Part shown: positions 33,532 to 41,480 of the stretch, one piece after another
How positions within the stretch are numbered: the stretch's first letter is position 1
Layout: each line of letters opens with the position of its first letter
Assembly: GCA_016861045.1 (NCBI GenBank)
Contig: BOKP01000001.1
Location: forward strand, 437,529 to 501,528
Direction of reading: 5' to 3'
Length of the DNA: 64,000 bases
Source: Actinomycetes bacterium
GTDB taxonomy: Bacteria; Actinomycetota; Thermoleophilia; Solirubrobacterales; 70-9
The notes under the pieces: model-generated
Told to the model about the DNA's origin: nothing
Database searches by the model: none
The model's input: only the letters and a program-made list of their open reading frames with translations
Made by a program: the position numbers and the translations under genes

Positions 33532-34716
33532 CTAGCCGCCGAGCAGCTCGCGCAGGCGCTCGAGCAGCGCCCCGGCGTCGAACGGCTTGTCGATGAAGGC
33601 GACCCGCCCGGCCGTCGGCCCGAGGTCGGACGGCGGCGTGTCGTCGCTGTAGCCCGACATGAAGAGGACGTGCAGGCCCGGCCGCATCGCCACGGCGCGA
33701 CGGGCGAGATCGTCACCGCGCATCCCCGGCATGACGACGTCGGCGAGGAGCAGGTCGAAGCCGTTGGCGCGATCGTCGAGCAGCTCGAGCGCCTCGACGC
33801 CCCCCGGGCAGGAGCTGATCCGGTACCCGGCCGTCTCGAGGATCCGCTCCGCGACGCGGCGCACCGCCTCGTCGTCCTCGGCGATCAGGACCGCCTCGCC
33901 GCGGCCCGCCGGGGCCGCCCGGGTCGGCCGGGTGGGCACGGCCGGGGCGCTGCGGCTCGCCGGCAGGTGGATCTCGACGCTGGTGCCGCGCCCGGGCTGG
34001 GACGAGAGGTCGACGAGGCCGCCCACCTGGGTCACGATCGTGTAGACGGTCGCGAGGCCGAGGCCCGTGCCCTGGCCCGCCGCCTTCGTCGTGAACATCG
34101 GCTCGAAGGCGCGGGCGGCGACCTCGCTGTCCATGCCGACCCCGGTGTCGCTGACGAGCAGCCGCACGAACCGCCCGGGCTCCGCTCCCGGATAGGCGGC
34201 GGTCTCGGCCGGGCCGAGCTCGGCGTTGCCGGTCTCGAAGGTCAACGTGCCCCCTGCGGGCATCGCATCGCGGGCGTTGACCGCGAGGTTGATCAGGACC
34301 TGCTCGATCCGCGCCGGGTCTTCGGCGAGCGGCCACAGCCCCGGGTCCAGCCGGCGCTCGACGGTGATGTGCTCGCCGATCGTCGAGCGCAGGAATCCGT
34401 CGAGGCCCGTGATCAGCTCGTTCAGGTCGAAGACGACCGTGGCGCCGCTCTCGCGGCGGGCCAGGATCATGAGCTGGCGGACGAGGCCGACGCCCCGCTC
34501 GGCGGCGCGCTTGATCTCCTCGATGTCGGCGGCGGCGGGCGAGCCCGGAGGGACCGATCCCTGGGCGAATCGGGCGTAGTTGATGATCACCCCGAGGATG
34601 TTGTTGAAGTCGTGTGCGATCCCGCCCGCGAGCTGGCCGATGACCTGAAGCGGGGACTCGTCCGGCGGCGGCGACCGGCGCTCATCCTCCGGCGGCATCG
34701 AGGCGGGACGGCTCAC
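33532..34716 (-). CDS. Soluble hybrid histidine kinase with C-terminal receiver
   Basis: 394 residues from a GTG at 34716 that overlaps the regulator's TGA (4 bases shared). No sensor or membrane domain is present. Residues 25-90 are the dimerisation/phosphoacceptor domain with His35 in GGIAHDFNNILGVI. The ATPase domain follows with the N box NLAVNARDAM, DTGVGM and the G2 loop GQGTGLGLATVYTIV. A receiver from about residue 275 (VLIAEDDEAVRRVAERIL, phosphoacceptor in LLADVVMPGM, lysine in FIDKPFD) completes it. It likely autophosphorylates in response to a cytoplasmic cue or partner and signals to the adjacent NarL-type regulator. Confidence 0.92.
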   Translation of the reverse strand: MSRPASMPPEDERRSPPPDESPLQVIGQLAGGIAHDFNNILGVIINYARFAQGSVPPGSPAAADIEEIKRAAERGVGLVRQLMILARRESGATVVFDLNELITGLDGFLRSTIGEHITVERRLDPGLWPLAEDPARIEQVLINLAVNARDAMPAGGTLTFETGNAELGPAETAAYPGAEPGRFVRLLVSDTGVGMDSEVAARAFEPMFTTKAAGQGTGLGLATVYTIVTQVGGLVDLSSQPGRGTSVEIHLPASRSAPAVPTRPTRAAPAGRGEAVLIAEDDEAVRRVAERILETAGYRISSCPGGVEALELLDDRANGFDLLLADVVMPGMRGDDLARRAVAMRPGLHVLFMSGYSDDTPPSDLGPTAGRVAFIDKPFDAGALLERLRELLGG

Positions 34717-35354
34717 TCGAGCAGGCCCCATCGCATCGCGGTCGCCACAGCGGCTGCGCGGTCGCAGACCCCGAGCTTGTCGTAGAGGTTGTGGAGGTGG
34801 GTCTTGACGGTCGCCTCCGACAGGTGCAATTCGGCGCCGATGCGGGCCGCGGTCCGACCCTCGGCGAGCAGGCTCAGGACCTCGCCCTCGCGGGCGGTCA
34901 GCGCCGGCCTCCCCGCGGCCTCGCGGAGCTGGATCTCGGTTGCGATCCCGGCCGCGAGCTGCGGCGCGATCACGGTCTCGCCGTTCGCGGCCGCGACGAT
35001 CGACTCGCACAGCTCGGCATGGTCGGACGCCTTGGACACGTAGCCGGCGGCACCGTCGGCGAGGGCCTTGTAGGCGACTTCCGAGTCCTCGTAGCCGGTC
35101 AGCAGCAGGACCCGGGTCCGGAGCCCGTCGCGGTGGGCGGCGCCGACGATCTTCAGCCCGTCGAGGCCGGGCATCCGCACGTCGACGACGGCGACGTCGG
35201 GCTCGAGCTCACGGATCCGCTCGAGCGCCTGCCGCCCGTCCGCCGTGGAGCCGACCAGCTCGAGGTCGCCGCGCTCGCTGATCGCCCGCTCGAGCCCCTG
35301 CCGGTAGACCGGGTGGTCGTCCGCGATCAGGATCGTCAGCCGTCCGCCGCTCAC
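34713..35354 (-). CDS. NarL/FixJ-family response regulator 1
   Basis: 213 residues from GTG at 35354 (VSGGRLTILIADDHPVYRQG). The receiver has Asp11-Asp12, phosphoacceptor Asp58 in VVDVRMPG, Thr86 in VLLLTGYED and Lys108 in GYVSKAS. The LuxR helix-turn-helix is LTAREGEVLSLLAEGRTAARIGAELHLSEATVKTHLHNLYDKLG. It binds DNA as a phosphorylation-driven dimer. It is coupled to the downstream soluble hybrid kinase by a 4-base overlap, a compact two-component pair. A long intergenic region with repeats lies upstream. Confidence 0.95.
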   Translation of the reverse strand: MSGGRLTILIADDHPVYRQGLERAISERGDLELVGSTADGRQALERIRELEPDVAVVDVRMPGLDGLKIVGAAHRDGLRTRVLLLTGYEDSEVAYKALADGAAGYVSKASDHAELCESIVAAANGETVIAPQLAAGIATEIQLREAAGRPALTAREGEVLSLLAEGRTAARIGAELHLSEATVKTHLHNLYDKLGVCDRAAAVATAMRWGLLE

Positions 35355-35642
35355 CGCGCCGGATTCTCGCACGGGCCGGGGCGGGTCCCGAGCGGAGCGC
35401 GCGGAACGGCCCCGGGCTCGCGCCGGCGCTCCCCGCTCGTGGCCTCCGGCCGCCCCCCGGGGGCCGCGCCGCCGCGGGTCGCCTTGGCCGCTCGGCTCGA
35501 CGGGGTCCATCGAACGGTGGTCGACGGATCATCCCGACGATCAGCCGTCTGCCCGATCGAGGCGGCGAGCCGCGCTGTCGATCGACGACCAGACACGGTT
35601 GCAATCCCTCGTCGTTGGCCGGCGAGGGGGAACGGAACGGCA

Positions 35643-35667
35643 GAGGGCGCCGCCCGGCGGCGCCCTC
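35643..35667. terminator. 10-bp stem hairpin
   Basis: gagggcgccg and cggcgccctc pair perfectly around a cccgg loop. It lies downstream of response regulator 2 on the minus strand, beyond the tandem repeats, and upstream of response regulator 1. A terminator for regulator 2 is likely; no T-run follows. Confidence 0.55.
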
Positions 35668-35702
35668 GTCGCGTCTTCGCGCCCGGCGCCAAAGCGCGGG
35701 CC

Positions 35703-35889
35703 GGAGGGCTGCGAGTCGCGCGGTTGATCCCCCGGGAGGGCCGCCGGGGCCGTGACCCGGCGGTCCGGCGCAGTCGAGCAGCCCGGAGGGCTGCGAGTCG
35801 CGCGGTTGATCCCCCGGGAGGGCCGCCGGGGCCGTGACCCGGCGGTCCGGCGCAGTCGAGCAGCCCGGAGGGCTGCGAGTCGCGCGGTT
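35703..35889. repeat. Tandem repeat of an 82-bp unit, family R2
   Basis: Two complete identical 82-base units (35703-35784 and 35785-35866) and a third partial unit (35867-35889) end 3 bases before the stop of response regulator 2. Each unit holds the palindrome gcagcccggagggctgc across the unit junction and a second GC hairpin (gagggccgccggggcc region). The core also occurs alone at 23657-23692. Perfect identity implies recent amplification. The unit lacks spacer/repeat alternation and is not CRISPR. Confidence 0.9.
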
Positions 35890-35891
35890 AT

Positions 35892-36542
35892 CTACTCGAT
35901 CAGGCCGTGGCGGAGCGCCCGCGCCACCGCGGCCGCGCGGTCGGAGACCTCGAGCTTGGCGTAGGCGTGGTGAAGGTGGGTCTTGATCGTGGCGTCGCTG
36001 AGATGGAGGCGGCCGGCCGCGTCGGCGACCGACGCCCCTTCGGCCGCCAGCGTCAGGACCTCGCGCTCGCGGTCGGTGAGGATCGGGCGGTCCCCGTGCT
36101 CGCGCAGCCTGATCTCGTCGGCCAGCCCCGATTGCAGGCGCTCGTCGATCACGGTGGCGCCGGCGGCGATCGCGCGGACGGCCGCGCAGACCCGGTCGGC
36201 CTCGCTGCGCTTGGCGAGGTAGCCGGCGGCGCCGAGGGAGAGGGCCCGGTAGAGCGGCTGGCTCTCGGCGCCGGGGGCGAGCAGCAGCATCCGCGGCGCC
36301 CCGGCCCGGCCCCGGACCGCCTCGAGGACCGCCAGCCCTCCGAGCTCCGGCAGGTCGAGGTCGACCACCGACACGTCGGGCCGGCAGCGGTCGATCGCGG
36401 TGATCGCCGCCCCGGCGTCGCTCGCCTGGTCGCCGACCGCGATGCCGTCCTGTTCGAGCACGGCGACGAGCCCGATCCGAAACAGCGGGCTGCCGTCGGC
36501 GACCGTGACGGTGACCGGGCCCTTGTCGGCCGGGGCGTCCAT
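35892..36542 (-). CDS. NarL/FixJ-family regulator 2 with atypical receiver
   Basis: 216 residues from ATG at 36542 (a start at 36578 is also possible). The C-terminal LuxR domain is intact: LTDREREVLTLAAEGASVADAAGRLHLSDATIKTHLHHAYAKLE. The receiver keeps phosphoacceptor Asp61 (VVDLDLPE) and Lys111. However, the acidic pair is Asp-Gly (VADGSP, second Asp lost) and the switch Thr/Ser is Ala89 (LLLAPG). Phosphorylation may therefore be weak or absent, and the protein may respond to a ligand or be constitutively folded. No kinase is adjacent. Similar to regulator 1 in its output domain. Confidence 0.92.
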   Translation of the reverse strand: MDAPADKGPVTVTVADGSPLFRIGLVAVLEQDGIAVGDQASDAGAAITAIDRCRPDVSVVDLDLPELGGLAVLEAVRGRAGAPRMLLLAPGAESQPLYRALSLGAAGYLAKRSEADRVCAAVRAIAAGATVIDERLQSGLADEIRLREHGDRPILTDREREVLTLAAEGASVADAAGRLHLSDATIKTHLHHAYAKLEVSDRAAAVARALRHGLIE

Positions 36543-36950
36543 GGCGGCCGATTGTGGCAGCGGGCCCCGGACCGGCAAAGCGATTGGACGAATGGACTAG
36601 GCGGCTTTCCTCCGTTCGTTCCCGACATCCGCCGGATCGGAGGAGCCGCGATAGGACCGTCGATTCCACCGACCGGAGGATCGTGCGCCCCGGGCCCGGC
36701 GCCGATGACGGAGAGCACAGGGCCTATGAGTCCCAGAACCGGCGTGGCGCCTTCCGGCGCCGCGCTCGCTCAGGTCCGATCCATACCCATCCCCCCGTCT
36801 CGGCCCGCCCTGAAACCGGCGGGTCGAGGCATCTCGGGAGGGACCGCCGCCGCGATGTCACGGCGGGCGGTGGGCGACGGTCGATCGGGATCGCTGGAGC
36901 GTGCCGGGAGCGTCGCGTTCGGCGATCGGCGCGTGACCGCGGCCCGGCGA
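36543..36950. other. 408-bp intergenic region
   Basis: No supported gene. Two weak hairpins follow the acyl-CoA dehydrogenase stop on the minus strand. One is at 36843-36871 (accgccgccg with cggcgggcggt, one bulge) and the other at 36746-36761 (ggcgcc-ttcc-ggcgcc). Either could be its terminator. The promoter of regulator 2 should be near 36550-36600 but no clear element is seen. Confidence 0.55.
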
Positions 36951-38159
36951 TCAGAGCCCGTAGCTGCGGCCGATCACCTCGAGCATGATCTCGTCGGTGC
37001 CGGCGCCGATCCGGTTCAGGCGGACGTCGCGGAAGGCGCGCTCGATCCCGTACTCCTTCATGTAGCCGTAGCCGCCGTGGATCTGGATGCACTCATCGGC
37101 GACCTCGCAGGCCACCCGCGAGGTGAACAGCTTCGTCGCGGTGATCTCCCGCACCGGGTACTCGCCGTTGTTGAAGCGCCAGGCGGTCGCGTAGGTGAGC
37201 TGCTTGGCGGCCTCGATCTTCGTCGCCATCTCCGCGAACTTGTGCCGGATCGCCTGGAACCTGCCGATCGGCCGGCCGAACGCCTCGCGCCCCTTGGCGT
37301 ACTCGAGCGTCTTCTCGAACAGCCGCTCGGCCCCGGCGACCGAGCCGGCCGCCGCGACGAGCCGCTCGCCCTGCAGCTCCCAGGAGATGTGGTAGAAGCC
37401 CTTGCCCTCCTCGCCGAGGATGTTCGCGGCCGGGACCCGGACGTCCTCGAAGGCGAGCTCGGCGGTGTCGGAGGCGTGCATCCCGAGCTTCTCGAGCGTC
37501 CGCGCGACCGTGAAGCCGGGGACGGGCTCGCCGTCGTCGCCCTTGAGATCGACGAGGAACAGCGTCACGCCGTCGTGTCCCGCATCGGGATCGGTCTTGG
37601 TCACGAGCAGGATGAAGTCGGCGCGGGCGCCGTTGGTGATGAAGGTCTTCGATCCGTTGATCACGTACTCGTCGCCGTCACGGCGGGCCGTCGTCCTGAT
37701 CCCGGCGACGTCGGAGCCGGCGCCGGGCTCGGTGATCCCGAGGCAGGCGATCTTCTCCCCCTTGATCCCGGGCACGAGGTAGCGCCGCTTCTGCTCCTCG
37801 GTGCCGAGCAGCTCGATCGGCGGCAGGACCATGTCGGTGTGGACGGCGAGGCCCATGCCGAGGCCGCCGGAGCCGGCGTAGGAGAGGCACTCGGCGCGAA
37901 CCAGCGAGTAGAAGTAGTCGCCGCCCTGGCCGCCGTACTCCTCCGGGAAGCAGAGGCCGACGTAGCCGAGCTCGGCCATCCGGTGCAGGACCGAATCCGG
38001 CCACACGGTCTCCTCCCACTCCTCTGCGTGCGGCGCCAGCTCGTCCAGCACCCACCGCTTCATCGACTCCCGCAGGTCCTCGTGCTCGTCGGTGAAGATC
38101 AGGTGCCTGCGGCCGGACCCGTAGTCCGGCTTGAGCACGTCGCTCGCTGCTGTGGCCAC
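36951..38159 (-). CDS. Acyl-CoA dehydrogenase 2
   Basis: 402 residues from GTG at 38159, preceded by aggag at a good distance. FTDEHEDLRESMKRWVLDELAPHAEEWEE opens the helical domain. CLGITEPGAGSDVAGIRTTA and GSKTFITNGARADFILLV are FAD and substrate-side strands, and GRPIGRFQAIRHKFAEMATKIEAAKQL belongs to the C-terminal domain. QIHGGYGYMKEYGIERAFRDVRLNRIGAGTDEIMLEVIG is the end motif. It is similar to long-chain or isovaleryl-type actinobacterial FadE proteins. A palindromic operator lies 36 bases upstream (38196-38220), between this gene and the divergent P450. Confidence 0.94.
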   Translation of the reverse strand: MATAASDVLKPDYGSGRRHLIFTDEHEDLRESMKRWVLDELAPHAEEWEETVWPDSVLHRMAELGYVGLCFPEEYGGQGGDYFYSLVRAECLSYAGSGGLGMGLAVHTDMVLPPIELLGTEEQKRRYLVPGIKGEKIACLGITEPGAGSDVAGIRTTARRDGDEYVINGSKTFITNGARADFILLVTKTDPDAGHDGVTLFLVDLKGDDGEPVPGFTVARTLEKLGMHASDTAELAFEDVRVPAANILGEEGKGFYHISWELQGERLVAAAGSVAGAERLFEKTLEYAKGREAFGRPIGRFQAIRHKFAEMATKIEAAKQLTYATAWRFNNGEYPVREITATKLFTSRVACEVADECIQIHGGYGYMKEYGIERAFRDVRLNRIGAGTDEIMLEVIGRSYGL

Positions 38160-38195
38160 CGCCGCTGCTCCTATCGACTCGTGGGATCGGGACTC

Positions 38196-38220
38196 AAGTA
38201 GACAGTAGCACTTACTACTT
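38196..38220. promoter_or_regulatory. 25-bp palindromic operator, site B (acyl-CoA dehydrogenase / P450 divergent region)
   Basis: Arms aagtagacagt and acttactactt lie around a 3-base centre. Read on the dehydrogenase strand, the site matches site A at 22 of 25 positions, and the -10-like taagtg falls at the same place within the palindrome. It is 36 bases before the dehydrogenase start and 95 bases before the P450 start, so it could control one or both. Confidence 0.8.
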
Positions 38221-38315
38221 CACACGATTCCCGAGCGCGGGACCGGAACGGGCACGGCGTTGCGGTCGGGCGCGAGACCTCGCCCGGCCACAAGGGCCTC
38301 GGCTACGCTCGTCCC

Positions 38316-39650
38316 GTGCTACCGCCCGGCCCGTCCAGCCCCGGCATCTGGCAGATGCGCCAGTGGTTCCGCGACCCGGTCGGCTTCATGGAGGGCAACG
38401 GCGACCGCTACGGCCCCGTCTTCGCGGTCAAGCTCGGGGCGCTGAAGCGGTGCGCGTTCATCGCCGACCCCGCGGTGGCGTGGCAGGTCCTCAGCGGCGA
38501 TCCGGCGAGCTTCCGGATGGGGCCGACCAACCGCATCTTCCGGCCGGTGCTGGGGGAGGGGTCCCTGTTCCTGCTCGACGGCGAGGAGCACAGGCACCAT
38601 CGGCGGCTGCTGACGCCTTCGTTCCATCCCCGCGCGGTCCGCGGCTACGCCGGGCTGATCGAGGAGATCGCGGCGCGGGAGATGGCGGGCTGGCGGGTCG
38701 ATGAGCCGTTCGCCCTGCAGCGCCCGATGCGGCGGATCACGACCGAGTCGATCGTCCGAATCGTGATCGGCGTCTGCTCGCCGGAGCGCGACGCGGAGAT
38801 CCGCGACCTGGTCCGCGAGATGCTCGCGATCGCCGAGAACCCGCTGGCGCTGATGCCGCAGTTCCAGTACGAGCTCGGCGGCAGGACGCCGTTCGGCAAG
38901 GTGATGAACGTAACCCGGCGGATCGAGGCGATCCTCCACGAAGAGATCGGGCTGCGCCGCCTGCTGCGCCCGGACGAGCGCGGCGCCGACGTGCTCTCCG
39001 CCCTCGCCGGCCCGGCGCCGCACGAGGACGGGTTCATGAGCGATCGCGAGATCCGCGACGAGTGCATGACGATGCTGATCGCCGGCCACGAGACGACCGC
39101 GAACGCGCTCTCGTGGGCGTTCGAGCGCCTCCTCCGCCATCCCGTCATCCATGACCGCCTGCTCGCCGAGCTCGACGGCGGGGACGATGGCTATCTCGAC
39201 GCGGTGGTCAGGGAGACGCTGCGCCAGCGCCCGGTCCTGCCGATCACGGCCCGGCGGATCAGCGGCGCGCAGGAGGTCGGCGCGTTCACCTTCCCGGCCG
39301 GATGGACGCTGATGCCCTGCTTCTATCTGATCCACCACGACCCCGAGGTCTTCCCGGAGCCGGACCGGTTCCGGCCCGAGCGCTTCCTCGAGGAGCCGAA
39401 GCCGAGCTCGCGGGTCTTCCTGCCGTTCGGGGCCGGCTCGCGCCACTGCGTCGGCTCCCACCTGGCGCTGATGACGATCAAGACGGTGATCAGGGTCGTC
39501 CTCTCGCGTGCGGTCCTCGAAGCCGACCCCGAGCCGGAGCCCATCGTCCGCAACAACATGACGCTGGCCCCGGGGCGGGGCGCCACCGCCGTCCTCCGCG
39601 GCAGGCGGGGCACGGCGGTCGCGCGCGGGGTGCCGAGCCGGGCTCGGTAG
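38316..39650 (+). CDS. Cytochrome P450
   Basis: 444 residues from GTG at 38316, 6 bases after tacgct, a likely leaderless start. The oxygen-activation helix I is LIAGHETTANALSWAFE, E-x-x-R is in VVRETLRQRPVLP, the PERF-like region is FRPERFLEEP, and the heme-binding loop is FLPFGAGSRHCVGSHLAL with ligand Cys378. No membrane anchor, so a soluble class I type needing ferredoxin and reductase. FprA at 54218 is a candidate reductase. Substrate is unknown; the E-family-like signatures suggest CYP110/CYP138-like lipophilic substrates. It shares a regulatory region with acyl-CoA dehydrogenase 2. Confidence 0.95.
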   Translation: MLPPGPSSPGIWQMRQWFRDPVGFMEGNGDRYGPVFAVKLGALKRCAFIADPAVAWQVLSGDPASFRMGPTNRIFRPVLGEGSLFLLDGEEHRHHRRLLTPSFHPRAVRGYAGLIEEIAAREMAGWRVDEPFALQRPMRRITTESIVRIVIGVCSPERDAEIRDLVREMLAIAENPLALMPQFQYELGGRTPFGKVMNVTRRIEAILHEEIGLRRLLRPDERGADVLSALAGPAPHEDGFMSDREIRDECMTMLIAGHETTANALSWAFERLLRHPVIHDRLLAELDGGDDGYLDAVVRETLRQRPVLPITARRISGAQEVGAFTFPAGWTLMPCFYLIHHDPEVFPEPDRFRPERFLEEPKPSSRVFLPFGAGSRHCVGSHLALMTIKTVIRVVLSRAVLEADPEPEPIVRNNMTLAPGRGATAVLRGRRGTAVARGVPSRAR

Positions 39651-39753
39651 ATGGCTTGCGGATTCAGGTTTCAGGTCCGTTCTGGCGATAGGGAAGGCGT
39701 CCGGCCGCCGACCGCGGGGGTGCCGGCGGTGACGCGATCAGGAAGGTTCGACT

Positions 39754-41478
39754 GTGGGCTTGGCGGTATTTGAGGGCGCGAACACCGGCACCGGCGCCGG
39801 TGCCGCCGCGCTCGACCCCGGCTACGGGCAGCGAGCCGACAGCCGCGAGGTCGCGCCGCTCGCCCGCGCCGGCGCCTACGTGTCGCTCGCGGGCATGTGC
39901 CTCGGCGTCTTCGGCGTCATCCTCCCGCATCCGGAGTCGTTCGACGTTCGCGCGATGCTCCTGGCGCAGGCGTCGACCGGCCTCTACGCCGCCTTCTTCC
40001 TCGCCTTCGCCAACCGCGTGCCGATGTGGCTCGTGCGGCTGGCGCCGGCGATGGGGATCCTCCAGGTCACCGCCGGCGTCTATTTCACCCACGACCCGAC
40101 CAGCGCGTTCAGCCTCTTCTACCTCTGGCCCTGCTTCTACGCGTTCTACTTCCTGCCCCGTATCGACGCCGTCGCCGACGTGGCCTTCCTCGGCCTCTGC
40201 TACGGCGCCGTGATGGTCGTGATGGCGGGCTCCGGGCAGTCGGTCGACGCCGGCTCCGGCACCCTCACCTACCAGTTCGTCGTCACGGTCGGCAGCCTCG
40301 CGGTGGGGGGGCTGATGATCCACACGCTGCGGACCCGGGTGAACCGGCTCTGGGGGTCGCTCAGCTCGGCCGCCCGCACCGACCTGCTCACCGGCCTCGT
40401 CAACAGCCACGGGATCAACGAGATCCTCACCAACGAGATCGAGCGGGCGCGGATCAACAGCCACCGCGTCGGTCTGGTCACCGTCAACCTCGGCGGCCTG
40501 CGCCAGCTCAACAAGGAGCTCGGCTACGAGGCCGGTGACGAGGTCCTGCGCCAGCTCGCGCGGATGCTCGACGAGTCGACGCGTCGGATCGACACCGTCG
40601 GCCGCACCGGCGCCGCCGAGTTCATGGTCGTCCTCCCGCAGACCGACGAGCACACCGGCTTCCTGCTCGCCGAGCAGATCCTGACGCGGATGCGCCGTGC
40701 CTACCGGGAGCGCGGCTTCAGGCTCAGCGCCAGCCTCGGGGTCGCCGTCTTCCCGAAGCACGCGAGCAACGTCGACGAGCTCCTGCAGGCGGCGACCGCG
40801 GCGACGAACGCGGCGGTCGCGCTCGGCTCCGATCGGGTCGTCGTCTACAGCTCCGACCTCGAGGGCGCGATCGAGGGTGAGGGCGTGAGCACCCCGGGCG
40901 AGGGACGCGCCCAGCTCGGGACCGTGCTCAGCCTCGCCGAGGTGCTCGACCTGCGCGACGAGCGCAGCTCCAGCCATTCGACGGCCGTCGCCGGCTACTG
41001 CGAGATGATCGGCCGTGAGATGGGCATGTCCGAGCAGCGGATCCGCCGTCTCCGCCTCGCCGGCCTCCTGCACGACATCGGCAAGGTGGGGATCGCCGAC
41101 TCGATCCTCGACAAGCCGGGGCCGCTGTCGCCGTCGGAGTGGGACCAGGTCCGCCGCCACCCGGAGATGGCGGCTCGGATCCTCGCCGCCCGCGAGCTGA
41201 CCGACATCCGCGAATGGGTGCTGGCCCGGCACGAGCAGCCCGACGGCCACGGCTACCCGCGCTCCCTCTCCGGCGACGAGATCCCGCTCGAGTCGCGGAT
41301 CCTCGCCGTCGCCGAGTCCTACGACGCGATGACGAGCGAGCGTCCCTACCGGCCGGCGATGAGCGGCGAGGAGGCGATCACGGAGATGGGCCGCTACGCC
41401 GGCAGCCAGTTCGACGGCGCCGTCGTCGACGCCCTCGTGCGGGCCCTCGACCGGGCGGTCGCGGGCAGCGCGGTCTGA
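39754..41478 (+). CDS. Membrane protein with degenerate GGDEF and HD-GYP domains
   Basis: 574 residues from GTG at 39754 (aggaagg 8 bases upstream). Five or six membrane helices span about residues 30-205. The GGDEF-like domain (TDLLTGLVNSHGINEIL onward) has its signature changed to GAAEF in VGRTGAAEFMVVLP, so it should not make c-di-GMP. The HD-GYP domain is intact: HSTAVAGYCEMIG, the metal pair His440-Asp441 in LLHDIGKVG, His493 in ARHEQPDG and HGYP at 499-502. It probably degrades c-di-GMP (or a related dinucleotide) under control of the membrane module, with the dead GGDEF perhaps sensing GTP. Confidence 0.9.
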   Translation: MGLAVFEGANTGTGAGAAALDPGYGQRADSREVAPLARAGAYVSLAGMCLGVFGVILPHPESFDVRAMLLAQASTGLYAAFFLAFANRVPMWLVRLAPAMGILQVTAGVYFTHDPTSAFSLFYLWPCFYAFYFLPRIDAVADVAFLGLCYGAVMVVMAGSGQSVDAGSGTLTYQFVVTVGSLAVGGLMIHTLRTRVNRLWGSLSSAARTDLLTGLVNSHGINEILTNEIERARINSHRVGLVTVNLGGLRQLNKELGYEAGDEVLRQLARMLDESTRRIDTVGRTGAAEFMVVLPQTDEHTGFLLAEQILTRMRRAYRERGFRLSASLGVAVFPKHASNVDELLQAATAATNAAVALGSDRVVVYSSDLEGAIEGEGVSTPGEGRAQLGTVLSLAEVLDLRDERSSSHSTAVAGYCEMIGREMGMSEQRIRRLRLAGLLHDIGKVGIADSILDKPGPLSPSEWDQVRRHPEMAARILAARELTDIREWVLARHEQPDGHGYPRSLSGDEIPLESRILAVAESYDAMTSERPYRPAMSGEEAITEMGRYAGSQFDGAVVDALVRALDRAVAGSAV

Positions 41479-41480
41479 GC

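Larger units (their letters stand above)
35355..35891. other. 537-bp intergenic region between two regulators
   Basis: No supported gene. It carries a hairpin (35643-35667) and the 82-base tandem repeat (35703-35889), both described separately. The first about 250 bases upstream of response regulator 1 show GC-rich sequence without a recognised promoter, although the regulator's own promoter must lie here. Confidence 0.6.

Noticed and set aside
35703-35889. CRISPR array
   Set aside because: The units are contiguous identical 82-base tandems with no variable spacers and no cas genes.
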